This document shows, in pieces, positions 42,764-54,137 of a stretch of 64,000 nucleotides of DNA. Source of the DNA: Plenodomus lindquistii (taxonomy: Eukaryota; Ascomycota; Dothideomycetes; Pleosporales; Leptosphaeriaceae); the NCBI GenBank assembly GCA_025504975.1, contig JANUWI010000009.1, positions 372,001 to 436,000 of the forward strand, in the 5' to 3' direction. Every line of letters begins with the position of its first letter. Within the stretch, counting starts at the first letter, position 1. Made by a program: the position numbers and the translations under genes. The notes beneath the pieces were generated by a model. That model saw nothing but the letters and a program-made list of their open reading frames with translations, did not search any database and was not told where the DNA came from.

Positions 42764-45276
42764 ATGATGCAGGGTACGATGAGTTTGGGTGCACCGGTGT
42801 CGCGACGACGCGATCCACGGGCGATAGGGAGTGCGGCCATGATGTGGTGTTGTTCGAGGAGGGGGAGGTGGATGGTCGGGATGACGGCTTTTTTGGGAGT
42901 CTTTCTGGTGTTGACTGCGATGAAACATCAAGAGGTGAGTTGGTTACTGGAAATGACATTGGAAGGGGCGAATTTCTTAGGCAAGAATCGCGCGTACTAA
43001 CACAAGTACAGGTACTATCTTCACAATACCGCTCATTATCAGCACATTACCCATGGCGGCCGTATCTGCCAACTCTGCCCTCGATAGTCCACTCGCCGTT
43101 CAAGACACCCTCGAACAAGACGCTGGACATCGAGAGTGGCAAGGTCAACCATTTGCCATCGAAGCTAAAGAAGACGACGCCAAACTTCCATCTCTTGATG
43201 CCTACCGTACACGACACTGAAGGTTTCTGCAAGACTACCTTGTCCGCGATGCTCCTGGACTATCCTCCACCAACTACGGTCAATATGCTTAATGGTGCAA
43301 AGTCAGAGAAAGATGGGGAGACAGATTGGGGATTTCATACCCTGAACCGCACGCTGAGCTATCTGAGCAACAAAAGACTCGTGAAAGACGAAGATCTCGT
43401 ATTGATCGTGGACGGCCAGCAAACTTGGTTCCAACTCCCGAGTGACGTGATTGTCACGCAGTACAAAAGATTACTGGAAGATGCCAACTGGCGGCTGCTG
43501 GCTAAATATGGAGTCAACGCTGATGGATACCAAAAGTTCAACCAGACCATCGTCTTCGGCGCAGAAAAGATGTGTGTCGGCGACGACATGGCCTGTAGAT
43601 ACGTGCCCCACTCGATATTACCTGACAACATGTATGGCGAAGAAGAGGATGCTCACCGTATCGCGGATATGCCAGCCAAGTTCATCAATTCAAGAATGGC
43701 CATGGGCCCTGCGAAAGATCTGAGGATCTTGTACGCAGCAGCACTCAAGAAGTTCCAGAATGGCAAGAATCATTCACAGACATTGCAGTCTATCTTCGCC
43801 ACAATCTTTGGTGAGCAGCAATTGCGAAGAGACGCTGTTGGACCCAAGCCCACAACTTCGAGGCTCAAGATGTTCTTCGGAGGCTCAAACAAGAAGGCAA
43901 CTTCTGAACAAGCCGCAGCCAAATTGCCTGAGGGGGCACAGCACGAGTTTTCGATTGGATTAGACTATCTGCACATTCTCTTCCAACCGCTACTCTACTG
44001 CACAGAAGACGAGCTCGTCTCAGCCAGACACGATAACTCGACTGATCTCTCCGTCTACCGCCACCCAGGCTCCGTGTACCAACGCCTTACCCTCCCAGCA
44101 GCTCTTGACGGCATACACCCACCCTTCTGGCGTCACAACTTTGCCAAGCACAATCCCTCTCCCAACGAGAAGCCTTCCTACGTGGACCCCTTGGAATTCG
44201 ACGCAGTTCTAGACAGTCTGCCCAAACGCAACACCCCCTGGAGCAAAGTCCGCCTCATCCAAAACACATACACCGGCGCTGTACCCGCCATCCTCATGGA
44301 CAACACCGCGCAGTATCTCGGTTCCCAGCAACCTTCAGTCGCAAATGTGACGTGGTCGGATCTGTGGTTCTTCCCCTACAAGCGAGCACTGCTGAGAAAT
44401 TATTTCCGTACACCGCAGTCACCAGCAGGGTATCACAACAGTCTTGTCGGCGGTGACCGCACATGGGATACACGTGGTGGGCGTGGCGGTGTCTGGACAG
44501 CTTCCACAGGCACGTGGCTCCCATGGGGTGAAGCCGACGGTGTGTGTGGCTCCCTCCAACAAATCAAAGCAGTCTTTGAAGATGGCAGGGGTGTGTGGAT
44601 GCACGAGAATGAATTTAACAACGAAGGAACTCGGCTCCAGGAAGAAAAAAATGTAGCAGATGAAATCAAGGAAAGAGAGCACAAATGGCAAAGAATAATA
44701 GAAGAAGAAAAGCAGCGTGAGAAATTCGAAAAGGAGGAAGAGGAAAGGCGCAAGAAGGATAAAGAAGAGGAAGAAGAGAAGGAAAGGAAAAAACTCGAAG
44801 AAGAGAAAGAAAAGGAAAGACTGGAGGAAGAGAAGGAGAAGGAGAAACTTGAAGATTCGCAAAAATCCAACGACGATGCCGATGAAGACCAAGATCCGGA
44901 CGCTGAAGCCACCTCCGACAACAACGAAAACGACAACGACAACGAAGAGGAAACTCCCCCAAGCCCCGAAGAACAAAGCTACCGAGACGCCATGGAGCAC
45001 CAAGCCTCTGAAGACTCGGCCCACAATGAAGAAGAAGCCGAGCGCCAACGCCAAGCCGCAGAGAAGAAAGTTCACGACGTATTCATCAAGGAAGACAAGG
45101 AAGTTCAGACAGCAAAAACAGTCAAAGCCACCAAAGCAGCAGAGAATGACGGCGACGAGCCCATCAGCGAGGAAGAAGCTCGTCAGGCCGCTGCTGCCGC
45201 TGCTGCTCTCAAAGAGGAAGAAGAAAAGGAGGATGAGAAGGCTAAGAGGAGGATTGCAAGACGGTGGGTGTCGTAG
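42764..45276 (+). CDS. Type II membrane protein, glycosyltransferase-like
   Basis: The exons are 42764..42934 and 43012..45276, giving 811 residues. The 77-nt intron starts GTGAGT, with GTACTAACAC before the acceptor. A short basic cytosolic tail precedes one membrane anchor near residues 38-52 (MTAFLGVFLVLTA). The luminal part has DLVLIVDGQQTWFQLP near residue 185, then a matching VFGAEKMC, which resembles the donor-binding face of PLOD/procollagen glucosyl- and galactosyltransferases (their D-x-D region and FSAE-C motif). Gly/Trp-rich and Cys-containing parts follow. The last 210 residues are a highly charged coiled coil (KERKKLEEEKEKERLEEEKE) and an acidic tail. Golgi or ER residence and sugar transfer are inference. 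Acceptor unknown. Confidence 0.75.
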
Positions 45277-47424
45277 GATGTATGTTGACATTTTGTCTGG
45301 GTCATTTTTTTTTCTGAACTTTGATTTGATTTTGTATGGACATATACCCGAGTTTCTGGAGTTGAGGCGTGGAATATGGTATACAATGGCGTTTTATATC
45401 GTAGAGTTGGATGTTGCGGGAGGGATTGAGATGGGTACGGCATACTCCTATTTCGTTCGAGCTTTTTCATGTGTTCTTAGACGAATGTCCACGTTCAGCA
45501 ACTTGTCTTGGCTTCGCCAAATCTTTGCATGCAACCTTTTATTTCCGTTTAGCTTTTCCGTTACCGTAGAGAAGCATAGTCGTCACTACCAAGATCTGTC
45601 TCAAGTCCCAGTTCTCCAAACCCACGATGAAGAAATTCCTGGGGTGTATCGTATACATTTCACCACCACCATACTGTACCCTCGTCGTCGCACAAGTAGA
45701 AGGCACCCATCTATTCACCGGAACACCACAGTAATACCAAAGCGATAAAGGAAGTATGAGGAAAGATACTTCCTTCAAACTGCCAGAACATCCTTATAAC
45801 ATCCCCATATCTACGCGTTCCCATACTCCCCAGTCTGCCTGTGTCTATCACGATTCCTTTCCACATCAACAGATCCATTTAGCACAATGACAGCCCTAGC
45901 ATGAACCATCAAGACCAGCCAACCAGCCATACCCAATCATCCACTTCCCACACTCTACCACAAACATCATATCCCAACCCACGCACCACTCCCCATTTTC
46001 CATCCTTCTCCAGCACCACGCCCCAATCTCGCCTCCAACTACCCAATTTCTCACATCACATACAATTTCCCCGCACGCACGCACGCACGCCGCGACTTCC
46101 CCAATTCATCCCATCTCATCTCACATATCCACCAACCCACCTCGACACATAGACCATTGCCCAGCTTTATACCTCGCTACAAGAATCTATCATCCACACT
46201 ATACTGCATCACTCACTCACTCCATGCATACAAAAACCGCCGATCCTATGCACATATACTGTACATGCACATGCACATGCACATGCACATGCACATGCAC
46301 AAATCCCCCCTCCCCCTTACCTCCCCACACTTCCGCACCGCACCCACCCGCACCGCACAACGTGGCAGTGGATACGCAAACACAGACGCAAACGCACATC
46401 CCATCCCGTCCCGCGCCATCGTCGCTGACGTGAGACATAACATCGTGCGCTCCCTTCGGACCGAAGAAGATCTCGTGCGCACTGCGTGTGAAGATCAGGG
46501 ACTGGATTGAGGCTGAGGGATCGTCGAAGGACCGATGATGAGGATGGGGCGGGGGAGATGAGATGAGATGACGATGTGTATGTAGACTAAGCGGGTGGGT
46601 GGGGGGGGGGGATGGAGAATGATCGGCGTGAGTGTATGGATTGTGGATGATGGGTGGGCGATAAGACTAGTATGTAGAGTAGGTAGTTGTATAGTCGAGT
46701 AAGTCGACTGATCAGCACGAGTGAGGTAATATGCCGCATGTACATACGTACATGTACGCCTAGACGCAACGAGAACGATACAACCATTGGTGGTTCGGGG
46801 GTACACAGCCTAGGGGCAAAGCCACTCTTTGTGATTTAGTCTGGTCGGAGTATTGCGTTGTAATTACCACGTCCACATCCACAGTCCTACAACTACACAC
46901 ATCCTACAACCCATCTATACAACATATATGCATATATCCCATGCATAAAAAAAACCCTTGCCCCATGCTCATCGAGCGGCATCTAGCCTAAACTGCGCTC
47001 ATTCCCTTCCGTTCCCAAGATATATCCAGATAACACCGAGAAGTTATGTATAGTATGTATGCTAATGTTGTGTTCCGAACGACAAAGGAGATGATGAGGA
47101 ATAAGAAGAAGAAAGCACCTTGCCGCTCGCGAGATGTAAGTAAAGACTAGGGTTTACAAGGTATGTGTGGCGCCGCTCCATGAGAAGAATGTAGAGATGT
47201 TGGAAAGGGAGATGGAGATGGAGATGGAGAAATGGGAGACGGAAAATCGTGAGTGCAAATGCAGATGCAGAAGGAATACCCCCAAAAAAAAGGGATGCGA
47301 AGTCCGACAACCTGAGAGTCAGAGGAAAAAAGAGACACATGAACCATAGACGCACAGCGAAAAGCACGTACCCCATCCCAGAAAAGAACCCACGCATCCC
47401 ACAGCCTCTCGGCACCAAGAGAGA
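45277..47424. other. Convergent intergenic region with microsatellites
   Basis: No protein gene is supported. It includes a (TGCACA)n hexamer repeat at about 46263-46301, a short ACGC repeat near 46075-46090, a G10 run near 46601-46610, and a GGAGAT repeat near 47210-47230. Confidence 0.5.
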
Positions 47425-50340
47425 TTAGTACGTGCCGCCCAAACTGTTCCAAGCCGCCAAAATATCATCACTGACGCTATTCTTCCTCTTTGTCGAAGAG
47501 TCCCTCCCACTCCTTCGACTACTCGCTACGCTGCTCCCCCGACTCTTACTCCCCAACTTACTACTTCGCCTCTCCATCCCTGATGCCATACCAGGCACCA
47601 AAGAACTAGTCGAGTAGCTAGAATTCCGGCTTGCGGTGCTATTCACACTGCTCTGCCTGACCCTCGCTGTAGCAGAAGTAACGGGCGAAGACGAAACGAG
47701 CTCATCTACCCGTCTGGAGTTCTTACGCGAGACAGGAACCTTGGGAAAGATGATTTCATTGCTGATACTGGAGGAGCTGGACTGGGCTTCTGTGAAGGGT
47801 GTGAGAGCCCGTGTTGCGCCGACACCGGTGGGTGGAGCGGGAAACGCGACGTCTGCGCCACTGCTTGCTGTTCTACGGCGTGGACGTCCAACGGAGCCGT
47901 TGAGTTCGTGCGAAGAGTCGGATTTGACGCTGTCACTTGGCTGGGCATCGATGACGCCGTTGTCAAGGATGGCGACTTCGTCGGCATCGGCGCTCGTGTC
48001 GCTGCATGCTACTTTAACGATGACGTCTGATCCGCCTCTGCTGGGGCCGGGTGTGATAGGTGAAGATGGACGCGAGGCCTCTGGATCAGTCGGTGATGTG
48101 ACGCTAGCTGTTGGTGTGGGGGAGTATGACGCAAATGGTTCTAACGGCGAGAATTCAGCGGGCGTAGGGAGGTAGTGTGGAAGTCTGCCTCTTGTGGCAG
48201 GGGACGCATGACGGTCAGAGCCAGTGTCGCTTGTTGCGCTTGTGGAGCTATCGCGAAATTGGCTGGTGACATCTTTGCTGTGCGATCGTTCAGGCCGTCC
48301 ACGTGAAGGCAGGAGTAGGGGCGAGGGGGAGAATGTGGAGCAGGTTGATGGGGCTTTGGGGGCTGCGGGGGCAAGCACAGGGCTTTCATTTCCTTCGAGG
48401 GCACGGAAAGCAGATGCACGGTGAGGCTCTCGAGAACTCTCGCTAGGGGTGCGGAGGCGCTGGGATGGGGTTATGCTTTTGGCAGCTTGGGGAGATGAGC
48501 CGTTTTTTTGTAGCTCGGCACGCTTCTTGCGCATGAGCTCGAGGAGAGCTTCTTCTTCGGCAGTCACGGCCATCATCTTGCGCGACCCGTTTGATTGGGC
48601 TTGGGGTTCGCTCGTTGATGTTCGTGTACTTTGGATGCTGTGAGTTGATGGCGATAAAGGCCTGTTGACGGCCGTTCTCGGACGAGCATCATCGTCTTCA
48701 TGGATGACCGAGGGCTGTCGCAGATGGCTGGAGCGTTTGCTGCTGCTGTGGACGCTATTCCGTGGGTAATGGTTCTGATACTGGTTCTGATATTGACTCT
48801 GGTATTGGTATGGGATGAATGGGACTTCCGGTGTATACATCACTTCAATAGTCGCGGCACTTGTGGAGGTGGTAGATCTTGTGCTCATGACCCCAGCAGA
48901 TGGTCGTCGTAGATGTGGGCGAATGTCAAACGCTTGAGCTTGGCCAACGATGATTTCACCAGCATCGGCTACCAGGTCCAAGGACTTGCGGACAGGATAT
49001 CTGCGTGCTTTTGGCTGGTCAACCTCTTCATCTTCTGACGAGGAGAATGAAAGCACACTCGCATCCTGTAGATTGGATTTCGACCAGGCCGATTCTTTAG
49101 TTCTGTTCGAGGTTACAGAATTGTGTGTGTTGACCGAGTATTGACTTGGTGATGTCAAGCGACCGACATCGACAATATCTTCATGTGCAAATGAGTCGTG
49201 CTTAGATTGCGGTGTTCGCTGCTTCGACCTGGGCTCCGACTGTGTCAGACCTGCGTGCCGCAACAGTTGATCTAGTGATGTCTTGCGCAGAGGCACTTTT
49301 GAAACACCATTCAGCCGAACAGCCCTTGGAGCGTGGAGGGGTACTCCAGCTTCGTCTGTGGTTCCGTCGCTCTCTTCGTCCAATGCGTCGAACCAATGCT
49401 GAACGCCCTTTGGCGGCCGGCGCACGTGCACTTTGGCATTGTCGTACTCGTCTCTGTCAATCTTGCGTCGTGGGCTGGTGGGGCTTGGTGCGACCTGACT
49501 CCGATGCCGTGTTGCTGATTTGATTGGCACGGACTCCCCTATCTTTGGTGTTGGTTCTCTGGTCATGGGCCGGGGAAAGTAATCCGAAGCCATGGACATG
49601 GCAGTAGGGGAATTGACCATTTTCTCTGGGGACAGCATGGGTCTTCCATAATCCTGCGTATCGCCCGTCTTTGGTTTTGGGAACAATTTGGAAAGGTCTA
49701 GTCGCGCAGGTTTGCCCTTGTTCTTGCGTTGATCCTTCTTCGCCGCATCCTTTGTCATTGTGGGTGATACTGGACTCGGCTGGTAATCATCATCGTAGCC
49801 ATGGTCCGATAGAACTGGAGGATGTCCTCTCCGTAGTGCTCTATCGCGTACTGCTGAATCCGAGGTCTGCTGTGATATCGACAGGGGTGAGTTCTTAGCG
49901 TCGTAGTGGGAGCGCATGGTAGAAGTGGAGGTTTGGAGGCGTAGTCGCTGGGTGATGGAACTATTTTCAGAGCCTCGCCCGCCCTCGTTGGTGAAGGAGC
50001 GGCCCAGGAGGTTCGACGACGAGCGCTTCGCCATGCCTGGTCTTTTTCCGTACACGCTGCCTTCTGCCACGGACCTGTCGTCGGCGTGGGATCCGTAGCT
50101 GGCCTCGGATGCGGCAACAGACGTGTATGCAGAGCTGGATGGGATATGCGTCTGCGAATAGTTGGCGCGACAGAGGGGGTCGGCGGTGCCCAGTATGCGG
50201 TGGGCTTTGCTGGTACTCGAGGGCCAATCGGGCACTGGGGCGGTCGATGGCTGCGAGCGGGCGTCGTCGCGGTCGCGGTCGGAGGCCTTGGGGCGCGAGC
50301 GGCGAGGCAAGGGGAAGGAGAACTTGTGGTTGCGAGCCAT
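47425..50340 (-). CDS. Large disordered Ser-rich protein, unknown
   Basis: A single exon encodes 971 residues starting MARNHKFSFPLPRRSRPKA. The whole chain is low in hydrophobic residues and rich in Ser, Thr, Pro and Arg. Recognisable pieces are a QYQSQYQNQYQNHY repeat (about residues 515-530), a short helix AEEEALLELMRKKRAELQ (about 600-620) that recurs in fungal proteins, and the C-terminal DDILAAWNSLGGTY, probably a conserved short motif. No enzyme domain. Many S/T-P sites suggest kinase regulation, possibly at the cell cortex, but that is inference only. Confidence 0.8.
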   Translation of the reverse strand: MARNHKFSFPLPRRSRPKASDRDRDDARSQPSTAPVPDWPSSTSKAHRILGTADPLCRANYSQTHIPSSSAYTSVAASEASYGSHADDRSVAEGSVYGKRPGMAKRSSSNLLGRSFTNEGGRGSENSSITQRLRLQTSTSTMRSHYDAKNSPLSISQQTSDSAVRDRALRRGHPPVLSDHGYDDDYQPSPVSPTMTKDAAKKDQRKNKGKPARLDLSKLFPKPKTGDTQDYGRPMLSPEKMVNSPTAMSMASDYFPRPMTREPTPKIGESVPIKSATRHRSQVAPSPTSPRRKIDRDEYDNAKVHVRRPPKGVQHWFDALDEESDGTTDEAGVPLHAPRAVRLNGVSKVPLRKTSLDQLLRHAGLTQSEPRSKQRTPQSKHDSFAHEDIVDVGRLTSPSQYSVNTHNSVTSNRTKESAWSKSNLQDASVLSFSSSEDEEVDQPKARRYPVRKSLDLVADAGEIIVGQAQAFDIRPHLRRPSAGVMSTRSTTSTSAATIEVMYTPEVPFIPYQYQSQYQNQYQNHYPRNSVHSSSKRSSHLRQPSVIHEDDDARPRTAVNRPLSPSTHSIQSTRTSTSEPQAQSNGSRKMMAVTAEEEALLELMRKKRAELQKNGSSPQAAKSITPSQRLRTPSESSREPHRASAFRALEGNESPVLAPAAPKAPSTCSTFSPSPLLLPSRGRPERSHSKDVTSQFRDSSTSATSDTGSDRHASPATRGRLPHYLPTPAEFSPLEPFASYSPTPTASVTSPTDPEASRPSSPITPGPSRGGSDVIVKVACSDTSADADEVAILDNGVIDAQPSDSVKSDSSHELNGSVGRPRRRTASSGADVAFPAPPTGVGATRALTPFTEAQSSSSSISNEIIFPKVPVSRKNSRRVDELVSSSPVTSATARVRQSSVNSTASRNSSYSTSSLVPGMASGMERRSSKLGSKSRGSSVASSRRSGRDSSTKRKNSVSDDILAAWNSLGGTY

Positions 50341-51969
50341 GATGTCTGATCACGCCGGGTGTCAGTTGGTCGCAAAGAATTGGTGGCTGTCCGGTGCCTC
50401 TGGTCGCGGCTGGACCGGGGGCTGCGCGACTCAGCAGACTCTGGGAGAAGCAATGAATCGCGGGTCCGAGTTCCTGGGGAGCGGCGCTCAGAACAGAACT
50501 CAGTGCGGCGGTGACATGTGGGCGTGGCCCGTCAGTCAATGGCTGCAAGTGGACGTGGGCACGTCGTGTGCTGCAGCGGTGGCCGACGGCGGGGGGCGTC
50601 TGCAGGCAGTATTTGTTGCTGCACCGCGAGAGAGAGGCGTGCTATGTCGTGGAAGGATGCCGGCAGCCTCGATTGCAGCACCAGATCCAGCCACGACGCA
50701 ACCAACAATAGATGGCAGATGAGCGCTTCGAGTAAAGCCCCAAGGGTGCAGCTGCGGGCCCGTTCGCTATGCGCGCCGAGCTGTCGTTCCTGCAGCGAAG
50801 ACGCCTGGGAGCGCTTACTGCTTAGTTCGACTCCTGCGCCAAATCAATCATCAGTGCCTATGTACGTAGTGTGTCTAGTCAAACTCTGGAAGGATCGGAT
50901 GGCTTCTGGTCGGCGACGGAGCTGCTGCCGTTGGGGCACGAGAACATGAGAATACGGTTGTTGAGGGCAGAAGTGCAGAATCTAGCCACAGTAGGCGTCT
51001 TCTTTTCTTGCTGTGTATAACCTGCGTCTGCTATGCGTGTAAACACTCGCAGGATCCCGGAGCTGCAGGTGAGCTGTCCATCCGACCACCATCACAGAGG
51101 CCCTGGTCCATCGTGGGTCCCGGCACGCATTGGCGATTCAGCGTGTGGGCTTGCTCATCTGGATCTGGTAGCCGTGGGGCCCACACGTTGGCACCACCGC
51201 TGGCACCACCGCTAGGAGCCTGCGCCGTCATCCCACTCTTGGTGCAATTTGATCAAAGCATGCAAAGCATGCCCGTGTGCCTGACTGTGCCTGACACCCG
51301 CACGGCTGCACTCTTTGCCGCTGCCTCCATGCATCCATCCATCACATGCTGCGCAACCTCTTGTCCGTCTCACAGGCTCCACCCGCAATGGGCTTCTCCT
51401 GCGTCGCTAGACCGTATACCTGCACTGTGCTCGCATGTCGTGTACCCTTCCCCACCAAAAACTACTCCCAATCTACCTCTCACCAATATCTACGGTACAG
51501 CCCCTTCGGAACGTCACGTCGCACGAGTCGGAAACAGCCTCTTGTGCTCTTGCTCCATTCACCACGCCAACACCACGTGGTCCGAGCCACGCCGGGAGCT
51601 TGCGCCTCCCAAATATCCGCATGATATTGGGTTTCTCTTATAGGAAATTTCCGTCCAGGGTCTTGACTTCATCAACCATGACAGATCACCACGGGGGCTG
51701 CAAGCCTGGAACCATGTCTACACCGTGTAAGCTGGGCAAAACTATCTGCTGATCCTGTCCAGCTTTCGCTTCGCCTTGCCCCTTCCGCGCTGCCCAAGGG
51801 CCAATCCACCACGATCGATATGTGGATCCCCTCCCATCGTGAACTCTATCGCACCGGCCATGATTATCATGCTGACTCCATTCAACTACAATATGGTTTG
51901 AATTCCCATCGTCTGTACTTTTGCCCATGTAATAGAATGAGCTCAACACTGTCACGTCTCAACAATTGC
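50341..51969. other. Intergenic between the disordered protein and Hop1
   Basis: Promoter of the disordered-protein gene and 3' flank of Hop1, both on the minus strand. Open frames on the plus strand are GC-rich shadows. Nothing else is visible. Confidence 0.45.
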
Positions 51970-54137
51970 TCATCGGCGAGAGTGGCGCGCACGTTTCGGT
52001 GTGTGCGTTGCTTCAATACCTATAGTCCCTGAACCGTACAGATCATGCTTGGTAACAGGAAGAGTCTCATCTTCAATCTCTGCTTGGGCTCGCTTTGAGG
52101 GACGACCTGCTGTGCTGCCCGATGAAGCGTTACTAGATTTCGGAGCTGCAAGAAGCTGTCCGCAGTCAGCTACAAGGGTCGTTCCAGTGCGTTTGGCCAT
52201 TCTTACACAATGCTCAATGCCCAAGGCGGGGTTGCGATAAATGTTACTTAAACGTTGTTGAGCATCAGTAGCAGTGTTAAGAGCGACCTGCCACTTGGAC
52301 CGCCGGGTGGCTTTCTTCAGGAGGCTGTGCTGTTGGAGTGTGCGTATAACCACATTAGCTTCATGCTCGGTGTAATCTGTAAAAGTTAATTAGTGAATTG
52401 CAGGTGGTCGCTCCGCGTGCACAGCTTACTAATAGCTTTGCCAAACGCTTGTGCATTCTCGAAACTCGTCTGCTGCAGCAACCAAAGCGCACGGCGTTGG
52501 ACCGCCTGCTCACTCTGTTGTATCAGACCTTGCTCGTCATCGATAAGAAGACAACCATAGCAAAGGTAGACGGAAGGGATCCTTGCATCACCCTTGCCAA
52601 GATAACCCATGCAGTGAGTATGCTGCCATGTATAGCAGAACTGACAGAGTATCTAGGGTACGTCAATGTGGGCATCAGAACATTCAGCTGAATATGCTTA
52701 CCATATCGCCTTCCTCCTCACTGTAGCCGCACGCGCAATCAATGATAACAGTGTCATCGTGTTCGTGAACGGTTCGAATTTGAGTGGCCCCTCGTGGCGG
52801 TAGTGTCAGATCGCGAGCTCTATCCGCACGATCGATCACAGTCTGAGCGAAAGCCAGTTTCGTTGTTTCGGTCGCAGTACTGTGACCAGACTGCTGTCGC
52901 GGGGCCGGTTGTGTCGCCTGTGTGCTGGACGGCTCTGGAGATGGTTGTAGCTATGGAGCTGATTAGACGTGATGTGCTAGCAACTTTTGTCTTGAACTTA
53001 CCATGTTACGAAGCTCTCGGTTATCATTATCCCTCAATGCGGAGGTAACGTCTTGTTTCTCGATCGCTTTAGGCATGGAGTTCTTGCGCCGTCTGAGCTC
53101 CACTCGTCGTGCTCGTCCCCCCAAGTCAAGCTCAACATTGTCAAGCTTGCTCGTTTCTGTAGGATATTGCTGGAAACTAGGGAGCACATTGTCAATGTCG
53201 GGGTTGGTTCGGCTCAGACAGGAGCCTTTCAGAGAGAAGGCGTGGTGTCCGGTATAGACCAGACCCGCATTGATTGTAGTCTGTTCCCAATCCTCATTCG
53301 ATGGGAACCGAACGATATCTCGAACGGGCTCTTCAAAACCAGGGGCGAAATACTCGGCCGGTCGATTGTCAGCGTAGCTGATCTCGACCCTGAGGTATCT
53401 CTCCTCCGGTAATGCCGGCAGGTCTGCACACGAAGCTCCGAGCTTGCGAATAAGATCATTGACGGACAACTTGACATGACTAAGGGTGATTTTGTTGCCT
53501 GCTTCATTTGAGAGATCGATGCCCGTCAGCGAACGATCCCCGTTTGCCTCAGTGTAGTGGAATGTCAATGTCCACGATTCCAGGACGTTCTCGGGAGACT
53601 CTGCTTTCTCGAACATGGTCAGGTGGATGGCGCCCAGATAACCTCGTTGAAAAGCATCAAACACGCCAGTCTCCTAATATATTTTCAGTCTCTGCTGCAC
53701 AAAATGCTAGTATAACTCACCAGTAGTTGAAGGAAACCATCAGCGCGACTTGAGATCCCCTTACTAAGCGCCCGAATGAGCCCACCATGCCCATTGTGCA
53801 CAACTCCATAGTTGTCGGTGGCATAGTCTTGGTACTTGTATTGGGTGCTATTGTTCACAAGGAAGCGAGACTGAAAGCAGTCCTCGGGGAAGCAGCTTCT
53901 GAAGTGAAGGATTGTACTGAGACTTGCGTGTATGGTTATTTGCATCAACTCTTGGCTTTGCTGTTGGTCCACTTCTTGGATAGTTGGGGCTGTTACCACT
54001 GCGCTGGGTCTCTGAAGCTGCAATTGTGTCGCATGCTCGACTGCAGGTTCGCGACGTTTACTCGAACTTCCGTGGCGTCGTGTCTCACTCGAGAGCATTC
54101 CTCGTTTGACGCCTTTTCTTGACGACTCTGCCGCCAT
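51970..54137 (-). CDS. HOP1: Meiotic axis protein Hop1 (HORMA + PHD-like finger)
   Basis: Five exons, 53721..54137, 53002..53673, 52702..52950, 52430..52652 and 51970..52376 on the minus strand, give 655 residues. Introns are 47-53 nt. Hop1 builds the axis of meiotic chromosomes and promotes interhomologue recombination. The HORMA domain runs from about residue 50 to 290: QELMQITIHASLSTILHFR, an RALSKGISSRADGFLQLL stretch, then FDAFQRGYLGAIHLTMFE. A PHD-like finger follows near 435-480 with C-A-C, C-x2-C, H-x2-C, C-x2-C spacing (Cys435, 437, 449, 452, His457, Cys460, 477, 480). The section after it (YTEHEANVVIRTLQQHSLLKKATRRS) fits the winged-helix part of the Hop1 chromatin-binding region. 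The C-terminus is basic (KRARHSRR). Start chosen at MAAESSRK. Confidence 0.9.

Noticed and set aside
44717..45748. 343-codon Lys/Arg-rich plus-strand frame
   Set aside because: It is the shifted-frame shadow of the Glu/Lys coiled coil of the glycosyltransferase-like protein.
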